From an uncultured Parabacteroides sp. (GTDB lineage: Bacteria; Bacteroidota; Bacteroidia; Bacteroidales; Tannerellaceae): 64,000 nt of DNA. Numbering within the stretch: the first letter of the stretch is position 1; each line of letters opens with the position of its first letter. A program made the position numbers and the translations under genes. The stretch lies in contig CAJTMR010000003.1 of assembly GCA_910577325.1 (NCBI GenBank), positions 155,851 to 219,850 on the forward strand, written 5' to 3'. The notes below the pieces were generated by a model that ran no database searches, had not been told where the DNA came from, and was given only the letters and a program-made list of their open reading frames with translations. Of the stretch, positions 9,526-18,476 are shown piece after piece.

Positions 9526-9690
9526 AGACTAATTTCCCAAAAAGCAATCCGGCTTATGCTTTATCAAAATATCACCGCTCCGGTCAAAACTGCCGGTTAT
9601 CCAATCAAGTCGGTCAGATACAAATTGCTTGGCAATGGGAACAAGAGACCTCGAAGGCCGAAAAGACTAACAAAGGGTTATTTTAGGCAG

Positions 9691-9759
9691 AAAAGGAGGT
9701 GCGTCAAAATAAAAACGGGATACAGATATCACTGACCTGTTTTTGACACACCTCCTTTT
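9691..9759 (-). terminator. Long-stem terminator downstream of asd
   Basis: A 19-bp inverted repeat: AAAAGGAGGTGCGTCAAAA at 9691-9709 and its near-complement at 9741-9759. The single non-Watson-Crick position becomes a G-U pair only in minus-strand RNA, and the stem ends in a U-rich run. Both points fit a terminator for asd. Confidence 0.7.
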
Positions 9760-9784
9760 TGTTTTCTTAAAAAGGTAAAACCTG

Positions 9785-10795
9785 TTATCCGATATTCTTT
9801 ACCTTCAACAAATATTCTGCAATCTGTACGGCATTCAGGGCTGCCCCTTTCTTGATCTGGTCGCTGACCGTCCAGAAAGTCAAGCCGTTCGGATTCGTGA
9901 TGTCCTTACGGATACGGCCTACGTAAACAGGGTCTTTTCCGGCGATGAACAACGGCATCGGGTAGTCTTTCTTTGCCGGTTCGTCCTGCAGGATAACTCC
10001 TTCGGCTTCGGCGAAAGCCTTACGGGCGTCTTCCACGCTGACCGGCTCTTCTGTTTCGACCCAGGTCGCTTCGCTGTGGGCGCGCATGACCGGAACACGT
10101 ACACAAGTGGCACTCACTTCGATGTCGGAGTGCATGATCTTGCGTGTCTCGTTATACATCTTCATTTCTTCTTTCGTGTAGCCGTTGTCCGTAAACACGT
10201 CTACGTGCGGGATGACGTTGTAGGCCAATTGATAAGCGAACTTTTCCACAGTCGGCTCTTCGCCTTTCAACAGTTGTTCATATTGTTTCACCAGTTCGGC
10301 CATGGCCGTTGCGCCTGCACCGCTGGCAGCCTGGTAGGTCGATACGTGTACACGCTTGATGTGCGACAAGCTTTCTATTGCCTTCAATGCAACGACCATC
10401 TGGATGGTGGTACAGTTCGGATTGGCAATGATACCGCGCGGACGATTCAGTGCATCTTCCGGGTTCACTTCGGGAACAACCAAAGGTACGTCGTTATCCA
10501 TGCGGAATGCGCTGGAATTGTCGATCATCACAGTACCATGTTTCGTAATGGTTTCTGCAAATTCGACAGATGTACCGCCACCGGCCGAAACAAAAGCAAC
10601 ATCGATTCCCTTAAAGTCGTCGTTGTGCTTAAGCTCCTTGACGGTAATCTGTTTACCACGGAAAGTATAAACACGTCCGGCACTGCGAGATGAGCCAAAA
10701 AGCACAAGCTCATCCATCGGGAAGTTTCTCTCGTCGAGTACGCGCAGGAATTCCTGTCCTACGGCTCCACTCACTCCAACAATTGCTACTTTCAT
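9785..10795 (-). CDS. asd: Aspartate-semialdehyde dehydrogenase
   Basis: A 336-residue cytoplasmic enzyme. It reduces L-aspartyl-4-phosphate to aspartate semialdehyde with NADPH, the branch point to lysine/diaminopimelate, threonine and methionine. The N-terminal Rossmann motif is VGVSGAVGQEF. The catalytic cysteine lies in NPNCTTIQ near residue 130, and an active-site His lies in MRAHSEATW near residue 240. The ATG at 10795 is chosen so that the protein begins MKVAIVG; an in-frame GTG three codons upstream is less likely. The length is normal. It is monocistronic, with a -7 motif upstream and a strong terminator downstream. Confidence 0.95.
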   Translation of the reverse strand: MKVAIVGVSGAVGQEFLRVLDERNFPMDELVLFGSSRSAGRVYTFRGKQITVKELKHNDDFKGIDVAFVSAGGGTSVEFAETITKHGTVMIDNSSAFRMDNDVPLVVPEVNPEDALNRPRGIIANPNCTTIQMVVALKAIESLSHIKRVHVSTYQAASGAGATAMAELVKQYEQLLKGEEPTVEKFAYQLAYNVIPHVDVFTDNGYTKEEMKMYNETRKIMHSDIEVSATCVRVPVMRAHSEATWVETEEPVSVEDARKAFAEAEGVILQDEPAKKDYPMPLFIAGKDPVYVGRIRKDITNPNGLTFWTVSDQIKKGAALNAVQIAEYLLKVKNIG

Positions 10796-10888
10796 TTTGA
10801 GCACTAATAAATTTGTTTATAAAAAAATAGTATATTTACAGCGAGTATGGAAAGTTCTACGCTCTTTCCGTTACAACACTTTGGGGTG

Positions 10889-10896
10889 CAAAGATA
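10889..10896 (-). promoter_or_regulatory. -7 element of the asd promoter
   Basis: The minus strand reads TATCTTTG at 10896-10889, fitting TAnnTTTG. TTTG tetramers lie just upstream, but none at the exact consensus spacing. The predicted leader is about 85 nt. Confidence 0.5.
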
Positions 10897-10924
10897 TACA
10901 AATTACAAACAAAATCAGAAGGCT

Positions 10925-13282
10925 ATGAAACAATTTATTCTTTTTCTCTTCGTATTACTTCCTTTTTGTGTGACTTCACAGGTAAACGAAGCGTTTGACG
11001 GGTCGGAGTTGGGCCCCGACTGGATCGGCAAAGACCGGGATTCGTTCAAAATTAATAAAGAAGGGAGGCTCCAACTTGTCATAAAGCCCACCCGGGCGGG
11101 AAATCTGTCTATAGGAAAGGATATTCCGTATTCGGCAAATATGCAATGGGAATTTGATGTATATATGCAGCAGGCTCCAAGCAACGAGAATAAATTATGT
11201 GTGTATTTGTATCAGGAAAACGAGGAACGTTATTATTATGTGCGTATTGGGAATACCGGGACGAAAGAGCTGGGATTGATGCGTCATGGAAAAACCGAAT
11301 TGGTTGCACCGCGCACGGACTTTGCAGACATGCCGTTGTCTCTACATATCAAAGTGACATTGGAAAATAATGAACAGTGGACATTGTACAGCCGAACCGA
11401 AGGAGCGGCCAATTATAAATTGGAAGGAAGTGGCACGTATGCGATTGACGTTCCTCCGGAACGGGGGTATATGACTTTCACATTCTATTATACGAAGACG
11501 CGAAGCGGTTTATTCAGCATTGATAATGTGTGTGTTTCCGACCGGATCACACCGACTCCGCTCGAACCGGAAGAATCCGGCAAACCCGGACCATCCCCTG
11601 CGGAATTTCCAAAATTGCTTGACATCAGCCCTGTATCGCCTTCCATATTACGCTATACTTTTGATAAACCCGTTGAAATAGAGAAGGCCGTTTTCCGTAT
11701 CTCCGGCATTGGAGAGGCTTACAGGAAAACTTATGTGGATGAGGAAAAGAAGACTACGGTGAACGCTCTTTTCGAGGGAGAAATGGAGGATGGCAAACAA
11801 TATACAATCTCTTACCAAGGTGTGACGGACCTGTCGGGTAACCATATTTCCGATTTTTCGGAAGATATGAGATTTGAAGTGGAAGGTGAAGAACCGGATG
11901 GCGAAGACGGAAAAGATACTGCCGATGTCCTGCCCGGTTCTATCCGGATAAATGAGGTAATGGCAAAGCCGGGAGACGCACAGGGCATGGTCGAGTATGT
12001 GGAATTATACAACAAAACATCCGTGCCGGTGTCCTTGAACGGATGGGAATACAGGAACGTGACAGGCAAGAAAGTAAAAGGACTGCCCGATGTGACGCTG
12101 GATGCAGGAAGCTATGCCGTTTTGTATGACAGTGGAAAATCTTTACCGGCCGCAGGCAAGGCTTTACTTATTCCGATAGATAAGTTTCCGGCGTTAAACG
12201 ATCAAGGAGCCTTGTTGCACCTGTATAGTGATTCGGGAACTTTGATCGACTCGGTCACCTATGCCAAAGCCACAACCGGTAGATCTTGGGAACGATCTGT
12301 TTCGGGCTGGCATCTTTGCACTGATCCGCGCGGAGGAACCCCAGGGTTCGTTAATTCCTCGCCCGATAAGGAAGAAGAGCCTTCGACAGATCCGGACCAG
12401 CCCGACATGTCGGATAAACCCGATGATCCCGACATTCCGGTAATCACGAATCCGGTTCGGCCCGGAGAAATCATCATCAACGAATTACTCCCTGACCCGT
12501 ATGCCGGAGGCAGCGAATATATCGAGTTGTATAACCGTTCGGATCACCCTTTGTCTTTGTCTGCCCTTTCTGTTGCCATCCGTAAATCGGACGGTACACT
12601 CAACACCCGGTATCCTTTGGCCTCTATCCCACATAAGTTGAACGCAAAAAGCTACCTCCTCCTGACCAAAAGCCAGGAAGGCGTCACCTCTTTCTATGAT
12701 ATAGCCGACCTATCCGTTATTTGTGAGCTGGCCAAGCTTCCGGTTCTTGCCAATACATCTTCCATCTTGGTATTGTTCCGTACTGCGGATGAAACAGTAA
12801 TAGATGAAGTCGCCTATTCATCGAAATGGCATGCCCATTCCGTCAAAAACAAAAAAGGAGTCGCTCTTGAACGCATCGATCCGGATGCTGCCACACAAGA
12901 TCCTGCGAATTGGACTTCTGCTTCGGAAACAGCCGGCTACGGCACTCCCGGTTATCAGAACTCCCAATACAAGGATGCGTCGTCTGGTGGTTCTACAGGG
13001 ATAGAACCTCCTGTGTGGATAAAAGAATCTGGCAGCTATTCCATTTCCTACCTGCTCGACCGCCCGAGATATAACTGTCGTGCCTTCGTTTTCAACACCT
13101 CCGGTCTGCGCGTAGCCGAGATATCCGATCATGAGTTGTTGGGTACTTCCGGTAAAATCACATGGAGCGGTATTGCCAGCAACGGAAGCCTGCTACAAAC
13201 AGGTGTCTATATCTTTTATGCTGAAATATATCATCCCGAAGGTGTGGTAAAGCGTTTTAAAAAGGCTTTCCTGATCCGGTGA
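10925..13282 (+). CDS. Secreted lamin-tail-domain protein
   Basis: Translation from the ATG at 10925 gives 785 residues beginning with a clean signal peptide (MKQFILFLFVLLPFCVTS); an earlier in-frame ATG would bury it. A concanavalin-like N-terminal region (about 20-200) is followed by an Ig-like segment. Two lamin-tail domains then lie at about 340-480 (INEVMAKPGDAQGMVEYVELYN) and about 515-660 (INELLPDPYAGGSEYIELYN). Acidic Pro/Asp linkers join them. The C-terminal ~90 residues resemble the FlgD-like Ig fold found at the end of many Bacteroidetes secreted proteins. Probably periplasmic or surface-exposed; the role is unknown. It is convergent with the clostripain-like gene, with 8 bp between them. 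Confidence 0.75.
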   Translation: MKQFILFLFVLLPFCVTSQVNEAFDGSELGPDWIGKDRDSFKINKEGRLQLVIKPTRAGNLSIGKDIPYSANMQWEFDVYMQQAPSNENKLCVYLYQENEERYYYVRIGNTGTKELGLMRHGKTELVAPRTDFADMPLSLHIKVTLENNEQWTLYSRTEGAANYKLEGSGTYAIDVPPERGYMTFTFYYTKTRSGLFSIDNVCVSDRITPTPLEPEESGKPGPSPAEFPKLLDISPVSPSILRYTFDKPVEIEKAVFRISGIGEAYRKTYVDEEKKTTVNALFEGEMEDGKQYTISYQGVTDLSGNHISDFSEDMRFEVEGEEPDGEDGKDTADVLPGSIRINEVMAKPGDAQGMVEYVELYNKTSVPVSLNGWEYRNVTGKKVKGLPDVTLDAGSYAVLYDSGKSLPAAGKALLIPIDKFPALNDQGALLHLYSDSGTLIDSVTYAKATTGRSWERSVSGWHLCTDPRGGTPGFVNSSPDKEEEPSTDPDQPDMSDKPDDPDIPVITNPVRPGEIIINELLPDPYAGGSEYIELYNRSDHPLSLSALSVAIRKSDGTLNTRYPLASIPHKLNAKSYLLLTKSQEGVTSFYDIADLSVICELAKLPVLANTSSILVLFRTADETVIDEVAYSSKWHAHSVKNKKGVALERIDPDAATQDPANWTSASETAGYGTPGYQNSQYKDASSGGSTGIEPPVWIKESGSYSISYLLDRPRYNCRAFVFNTSGLRVAEISDHELLGTSGKITWSGIASNGSLLQTGVYIFYAEIYHPEGVVKRFKKAFLIR

Positions 13283-13290
13283 CAGAGGGG

Positions 13291-14424
13291 TTATTCGTAA
13301 ACAGCCTTGTACCAACCAACCCTTTGTTTATACCATTCGAACATTTTGGGAAGGGATTCTTTCGGGGCGAAAACGGTCAGGCCGCAATAACTTTCTACCG
13401 GCAATGCCTGTTGAGGTATGCCGTAGTAATAATAAGATTCAGGAGTATGTTCCTTGTATACAACCGTTTTATCCAGACAACGGATGAAATTGTTGTACTG
13501 TTCGGTTGTCGCCAGTTGCTTGATATAGTCCGCCATGTCATATAACATCCCGGGGCTGCGGTACAAGTATTCCAATCTTTGCACCTTCTTCAGATCGAGG
13601 TTGTAAATATCGCTTTCGGTCTTATCGGCCAAGATATCGCGGACTGCGTTTTTCAGATCATCCAGCCCGCTTGTTTTTGTAAGCGATACGGTGGCATACG
13701 AATAGGAATCGTTTAAATAATAGTTGTAGAACGTTTTGCCTACCTTTTCCAGTTGCAGGTTAGTGGCGAACAGTAGCGGCATCATCTCTGCATAAGGCCA
13801 TCCGTCTGCCAGTGTTTCGGTGGGAGAAGCCAAAATATATTCGGCTTTATTTCTAAGTTCGTAAACGCATTCGACGCTTGCCATGTAGCAGGCGTCGAAT
13901 AAAATAAAATCAAATACGTTATCCGGCAATCCCTTTGCCAGGCCATCAATCTCCATCCAGTTGTTACCGTCTTGTCCGAATGCTTTCAACTTATTCTGGT
14001 AATCGGAAGGAAGCCAGGCAGTCCCGTGGCTCCATAGCACCAATCCGTAACTGTCTGCCGGATATTGTGAGATCACTTCGCCGATCACATTCTTCATCAC
14101 GTCCGGATCAGCCGAATTTTGCTTTTCATAATCTTTCAGATGGAATTTCCTGACAATACCATTTTCTTCTCTTATCTGAAGAAGTTCCGGGTTTGAGCCG
14201 ACAGGGGCATAATAAACGATCAGGTTCCCTCCGTTGAGGTTTCTGCCGGTTGCCCCCTTGATCATGCTCTCTATGTTTTTTGAGGCGAAACTGTTGAGGC
14301 TGTTATTGGCCATCATATAGACCAAAATGGTACGGGTTGTCCGGGATTCCGGAATCTCATTCTTTGAACAATTTGTAAATCCTATAGAAAGTATGACAGA
14401 CAGAGCGATAAGTTTAAATTTCAT
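13291..14424 (-). CDS. Clostripain-family (C11) cysteine peptidase lipoprotein
   Basis: A 377-residue protein with a lipoprotein signal peptide (lipobox FTNC, Cys near residue 19). The C11 fold is visible as ILVYMMANNSL near 35, the catalytic His in LVLWSHGTAW near 130, and the catalytic Cys in FILFDACYMASVE near 178. This is the His-Cys dyad of clostripain-type peptidases, which cleave after basic residues. It is shorter than secreted clostripains and resembles the many surface lipoproteins of this family in gut Bacteroidales. The substrate is unknown. A TACCTTTG -7 motif lies 31 nt upstream. Confidence 0.85.
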   Translation of the reverse strand: MKFKLIALSVILSIGFTNCSKNEIPESRTTRTILVYMMANNSLNSFASKNIESMIKGATGRNLNGGNLIVYYAPVGSNPELLQIREENGIVRKFHLKDYEKQNSADPDVMKNVIGEVISQYPADSYGLVLWSHGTAWLPSDYQNKLKAFGQDGNNWMEIDGLAKGLPDNVFDFILFDACYMASVECVYELRNKAEYILASPTETLADGWPYAEMMPLLFATNLQLEKVGKTFYNYYLNDSYSYATVSLTKTSGLDDLKNAVRDILADKTESDIYNLDLKKVQRLEYLYRSPGMLYDMADYIKQLATTEQYNNFIRCLDKTVVYKEHTPESYYYYGIPQQALPVESYCGLTVFAPKESLPKMFEWYKQRVGWYKAVYE

Positions 14425-14454
14425 ATTTTCCCAATAACTAAATGGTTTATTTTA

Positions 14455-14462
14455 CAAAGGTA
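14455..14462 (-). promoter_or_regulatory. -7 element of the C11 peptidase promoter
   Basis: The minus strand reads TACCTTTG at 14462-14455, a perfect TAnnTTTG. It would give a leader of about 24 nt before the ATG at 14424. No consensus -33 box is apparent. Confidence 0.5.
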
Positions 14463-14490
14463 TGGATTTAATTTGTCCGGGATTATGTAT

Positions 14491-14667
14491 TTAGAGCCTA
14501 TTTAAATTTTCTTCAAAAAGTTTATTTCAGTTTCTTTTGAGTTTCTTTCCGGTCTGTGTTCCTCTTTTTATTCGTCACATAGCCCGCTATGCTCCTTATA
14601 AAAACAGAAAAACATACTCTAAAAGGACTCTCTAAAGAATGCTGAACAAAATTTAAACAGGCTCTAA
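14491..14667. repeat. 177-bp imperfect palindrome with 20-bp terminal inverted repeats (MITE-like)
   Basis: The left end 14491-14510 (TTAGAGCC...) is the reverse complement of 14648-14667 at 19 of 20 positions. The interior continues as a weaker palindrome centred on CATAGCCCGCTATG near 14578-14591, so the whole unit could fold into one long hairpin. A half copy of the right end is present at 40103-40137. No coding capacity is visible. Together these suggest a small non-autonomous element or a dispersed intergenic repeat. Confidence 0.7.
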
Positions 14668-14742
14668 GTATCAATTATGTTTATAAACATTTCCTACGAA
14701 ACGATACTTCATATTCAAATTGATCACATCAAGAGGATTTTC

Positions 14743-14774
14743 TTTCCGATAATTCTTACGAATATGTATTTTTG
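14743..14774 (+). promoter_or_regulatory. Promoter of the lone glycosyltransferase gene
   Basis: TTTC at 14743-14746 (one mismatch to TTTG) is followed after 20 bp by TATTTTTG at 14767-14774, matching the -7 consensus. The transcript would start near 14781, which rules out upstream in-frame start codons and supports the ATG at 14803. Confidence 0.6.
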
Positions 14775-14802
14775 CACAAAACTTATTGATCGGAAAATAA
14801 AT

Positions 14803-15801
14803 ATGGCAACATCCCATTTATCCCTTATCATCCCAGTCTACAACCGTCCCAACGAGGTAGAGGATTTGTTGGACAGCCTTACGCGGCAGAGTGAAACAAA
14901 CTTCGAAGTCGTCATTGTTGAAGACGGCTCGAAAGAAACTTGCCAGCATGTAATCGAAGCTTTCAAGAATAAGTTGGATGTTTCCTATTTTTATATTCCG
15001 AACGGTGGTCCGGGCAATGCCCGCAACTACGGGGCGAAGCAGAGCAAAGGCGATTACCTGATTGTTCTCGATTCGGACTGTATCCTGCCTCCCGGCTACA
15101 TCCAGTCGGTAAACAAGGAACTGAAAGAAACCGGTGCGGACGCTTTCGGAGGACCGGACAAAGCCTCTGACAGTTTTACAGATGTGCAGAAGGCCATCAA
15201 CTACTCCATGACCTCCTTTTTTACGACAGGCGGCATTCGTGGCGGGAAAAAGAAGATGGATAAGTTCTACCCCCGCAGCTTCAACATGGGGATCAGGAAA
15301 AGCACATACGAAGCGTTAAGCGGCTTCTCTCCCATGCGTTTCGGAGAAGACATCGATTTCAGTATCCGCCTGTTCAAGAACGGCTACAAAGTATGCTTGT
15401 TCCCCTCGGCCTGGGTCTATCACAAGAGACGTACGGATTGGCGCAAGTTCTTCCGCCAGGTTTATAATTCCGGCATCGCCCGTATCAACCTGTACAAGAA
15501 ATATCCGGACTCGCTTAAACTGGTGCATCTATTGCCGGCGGTCTTTACTTTAGGAGTGCTTTTTTTCCTAATCGGCAGTCTCTTCTGCACTTGGAGCTTA
15601 TTGCCGCTCGGACTTTTCTGTTTGCTGATCTTTACGGACTCTTCGATTCAGAATAAAAGCATCAAAATCGGCTTCCTGTCGATTATCGCCTCCTTTATCC
15701 AACTGTTAGGATACGGTTGCGGTTTTTTAGATGCTGCCTGGAACAGACTGGTTCTGAAGAAAGAAGAATTTTCCGCGTTCGAGAAGACGTTCTACAAATA
15801 A
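14803..15801 (+). CDS. Family 2 glycosyltransferase with C-terminal membrane helices
   Basis: A 332-residue GT-A enzyme from the ATG at 14803. SLIIPVYNRPNEVEDLLDSL starts the nucleotide-binding fold, the metal-binding DxD is VLDSDCILP near residue 88, and GEDIDFSIRLFKNG near 180 is the acceptor-site ED motif. Two or three hydrophobic helices at about 235-300 anchor it at the inner membrane. It probably transfers a sugar to a lipid-linked or surface glycan. It is transcribed away from the polysaccharide cluster, with its own promoter, and converges on the YfhO gene across a perfect-stem terminator. Confidence 0.85.
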   Translation: MATSHLSLIIPVYNRPNEVEDLLDSLTRQSETNFEVVIVEDGSKETCQHVIEAFKNKLDVSYFYIPNGGPGNARNYGAKQSKGDYLIVLDSDCILPPGYIQSVNKELKETGADAFGGPDKASDSFTDVQKAINYSMTSFFTTGGIRGGKKKMDKFYPRSFNMGIRKSTYEALSGFSPMRFGEDIDFSIRLFKNGYKVCLFPSAWVYHKRRTDWRKFFRQVYNSGIARINLYKKYPDSLKLVHLLPAVFTLGVLFFLIGSLFCTWSLLPLGLFCLLIFTDSSIQNKSIKIGFLSIIASFIQLLGYGCGFLDAAWNRLVLKKEEFSAFEKTFYK

Positions 15802-15819
15802 AACTAATTGACATAATTT

Positions 15820-15864
15820 AGGCACGGATTACACGGAAAGAAAATATCCGTGTAATCCGTGCCT
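15820..15864. terminator. Bidirectional terminator with a perfect 18-bp stem
   Basis: AGGCACGGATTACACGGA (15820-15837) and its exact reverse complement (15847-15864) flank a 9-nt loop. It lies between the convergent glycosyltransferase and YfhO genes. The flanks are only weakly T-rich, so a dispersed palindromic repeat used as a terminator is also possible. Confidence 0.6.
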
Positions 15865-15907
15865 GAAAGATCGTGATAAAGGAGTTCAGACATACTCCCC
15901 TATGATA

Positions 15908-18427
15908 TTATTCTTTACTCTTTTTCCAATATTTCCATCCCGACCAACCGATCGCAGCGATCAACAACAACAGGATCAGGAATGAGCTGTAGGAAGAAAG
16001 GTATGCTGCCGTCACATAACCGGACGGACGGAACTCAAATACAATCGTATGTTCACCAGCCGGCACACGCATACCGCGCAATATCCAGTCCGCACGGAAA
16101 TGAGGCACTTCCTTGCCATCGACCGTTGCCTTCCAACCCGGATGGTAATAGACTTCGGAGAAGACTGCCAGTTGTTCCTTATCCGCTTTACTCTTATAGG
16201 TCAAACGGTTCGGACGATATTCTTCCAACACGATCGTTGCGGCAGCATCTTTCTGCGGAACAAATCCTTCCAGCTCTTTTTGGAAACGTTTGTCCACAAC
16301 CGCCGTTTCCAACGGATCGATCGTATTCAAGGCTTCTATCTCGGCATCCGCATCATCCACCATATCCAGCTTGTCCACAAACCAGGCATTCCCGAATGCA
16401 TACGGATTCTTCAACGGCTGCTGTTCCGGGTTATAGATGACATAGCGGGTATTCAACATATTCAAGGAAGGACAAGCAGCCAGCGCAGACATCACGTCTT
16501 CGACCGTCTGTGCCTTCTGCAAAGCACCGATAATCCCACGCAACTCACCATCCAGCCGATGGTCGATCAACTCCTGGTAACGGCGCAGTTTGACGGCATG
16601 ATACCCTCCGATAGAATGATGAAAATAGGAAGTATTCGTTTCCTGCCACGGGTTATTGATGTTCAAAACACGGAAAGTCGAACCCGTATCCTGCAAAATC
16701 GCCTTGTCGGCAACTGTTTCCTTATACATCTCCGCCGGCTGCTGCTTAACAAAATTACTGTCATTCAGATAACGACGGTCCACCATCCAAAGATCGATCA
16801 AAATAAGTACCGCCACACCTGCGCTCACGAAAGTAGCTGTTGTCTTCTTGTCCTTCGCCTTCCAGAACCAGACAAGCAACCCGGCTCCCAACAGAATAAA
16901 GACCAAAGAACGCAACGCATCAGCCGAAGCCAGCGAAGCACGATCCATCAACAAGGCCGTATAATACCATTCCGGAACCTGGCTTTGGAACTGCGCATCG
17001 TATGCAGACCGAAAATCCAATAACAAGGAAGGCATCAGCCAAAGGATCACACAAAGGCCTCCGGTCAGCCCCAAAGCCCAAAGAAATCCTTTTTTCAAAC
17101 GAGCCTTCTCCACTTTTTCTGCCAAGATTTCCCGCAAACCCCAAATAGCAACGATCGGGAATACCAGTCCCGGTATCACCAACGCCATCTCGACCGTACG
17201 GAACTTATTGTACAAAGGCAGATAATGGAACATCAGGTCGTTGAAAGAATCGAAATTACGTCCCAACGCGAGGAATGTCAGGAACACCGCTCCTGCCAAC
17301 AACCACCATTTCATCGAGTTCCGAATCACGAACATACCCAAGACGAACAGGAAGCAGACCAAAGCCCCGAAATAGACCGGCCCGGAAGTGAATACCTTAT
17401 CACCCCAATAAGTATAGGTTTGTACTTCTTTTCCCACTTGGGCTCCGTTTTTCTTCAACTCCTTATATAACTCGGAAGAGCTGTCCAACGTTCCTCCCGA
17501 GCCACCGCCATATACATTCGGTACGAGAACGGTCATCAACTCTTTCCAACCGTAACTCCATTGAAAAGCATAATCCTTATTCAAGCCAGTAGAAGCTTTC
17601 TCCACTTTTCCCGTTGCATCCGGTTTCGGCGTCAACTCCGAAGCGCCACGGATGGAGTGTTGTCCCAGATCCCAATTGGAATACATTCCTTGCGCGTTAG
17701 GCAATACGGCCAATACGACACAGGCCACCATAATCAGGGAAGTCTTCAACCATTCACCATACGCTTTCTCCCTGATCTTTTTGATCGCATACCCTAAATA
17801 GATCAGAACACAAAGCAGTACCAGATAATAAGTGATCTGGATATGCCCGTTCGCCAAAGACAAGGCTACCCCCAACAGGAACAAGACACTTCCCCACAAA
17901 TAGGAACGCCTGAAAAGCAAAGCCATACCTGCCAACGTCACCGGCATATAACCAATCACGTATGCTTTCACGATATGCCCCGCCTCGATAATAATGATAT
18001 TATAGGATGCGAATGCAAAAGCAAACGCTCCGGCAATCGCAAGCCACCAGTTTACCCCCATGACACACATCAGCAGGTAGAAACACACCAATCCGACAAA
18101 TACCATAGCCGCATCGCCATACCCCACCTTTTTCAACCAACCATCCACTATCGAATAAGAAGGCATTTTCGGTGCAGCCTGGCCATATTTGGAAACGTAG
18201 GGCATACCACCGAACATCGCATCCGACCAGACACTGAACTCACCCGGCTGTGCCGTCTTGGCGTATTGATCCATCTGGCTATGCCCCATCCCGACCGCCT
18301 TGATATTATCGCCTTGCATAACCACTTTTCCATCAAAAACCGCCGGTGAAAAATAGACCATCACCAGTCCCAAAAACAAGATCAGGGCAACAACGTGTTT
18401 CCCCCACTGCTTTAGCAAATCCTTCAT
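15908..18427 (-). CDS. YfhO-family multi-pass membrane protein
   Basis: Translation from the ATG at 18427 gives 839 residues. About ten or more transmembrane helices occupy residues 10-540. A large extracytoplasmic region at about 560-800 includes YHPGWKATVDGKEV, then a last helix and a basic tail (KYWKKSKE). The YfhO family (PF09586) is related in architecture to GT-C enzymes. A YfhO protein in Gram-positives helps glycosylate lipoteichoic acid, but the bacteroidal members have no settled function. It is the last gene of the minus-strand polysaccharide cluster. A 23-bp copy of the glycosyltransferase gene end lies in its leader (18453-18475), showing what originally preceded it. Confidence 0.85.
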   Translation of the reverse strand: MKDLLKQWGKHVVALILFLGLVMVYFSPAVFDGKVVMQGDNIKAVGMGHSQMDQYAKTAQPGEFSVWSDAMFGGMPYVSKYGQAAPKMPSYSIVDGWLKKVGYGDAAMVFVGLVCFYLLMCVMGVNWWLAIAGAFAFAFASYNIIIIEAGHIVKAYVIGYMPVTLAGMALLFRRSYLWGSVLFLLGVALSLANGHIQITYYLVLLCVLIYLGYAIKKIREKAYGEWLKTSLIMVACVVLAVLPNAQGMYSNWDLGQHSIRGASELTPKPDATGKVEKASTGLNKDYAFQWSYGWKELMTVLVPNVYGGGSGGTLDSSSELYKELKKNGAQVGKEVQTYTYWGDKVFTSGPVYFGALVCFLFVLGMFVIRNSMKWWLLAGAVFLTFLALGRNFDSFNDLMFHYLPLYNKFRTVEMALVIPGLVFPIVAIWGLREILAEKVEKARLKKGFLWALGLTGGLCVILWLMPSLLLDFRSAYDAQFQSQVPEWYYTALLMDRASLASADALRSLVFILLGAGLLVWFWKAKDKKTTATFVSAGVAVLILIDLWMVDRRYLNDSNFVKQQPAEMYKETVADKAILQDTGSTFRVLNINNPWQETNTSYFHHSIGGYHAVKLRRYQELIDHRLDGELRGIIGALQKAQTVEDVMSALAACPSLNMLNTRYVIYNPEQQPLKNPYAFGNAWFVDKLDMVDDADAEIEALNTIDPLETAVVDKRFQKELEGFVPQKDAAATIVLEEYRPNRLTYKSKADKEQLAVFSEVYYHPGWKATVDGKEVPHFRADWILRGMRVPAGEHTIVFEFRPSGYVTAAYLSSYSSFLILLLLIAAIGWSGWKYWKKSKE

Positions 18428-18452
18428 ATATGTCTCATTAAAATTTATATTC

Positions 18453-18475
18453 CTTACACTCGCCCCTTCAAATAT
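18453..18475 (-). repeat. 23-bp copy of the glycosyltransferase 3' end (copy C)
   Basis: CTTACACTCGCCCCTTCAAATAT differs at one base from 20209-20231 and matches most of 21915-21932. Read on the minus strand it still encodes the last residues YLKGRV and a TAA stop of the glycosyltransferase encoded at 21911-22693. It begins 2 bp past the stop codon of the TOPRIM gene and marks the downstream edge of the ATPase/TOPRIM block. Confidence 0.75.
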
Positions 18476-18476
18476 C

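Noticed and set aside
10805..10924. Lysine or other riboswitch in the asd leader
   Set aside because: The leader is short (about 85 nt) and AT-rich with no recognisable conserved riboswitch core.
16049..17023. Plus-strand frame of 324 codons inside the YfhO gene
   Set aside because: It is antisense to a clear membrane-protein gene; His/Arg/Gln-rich composition is typical of a shadow frame.
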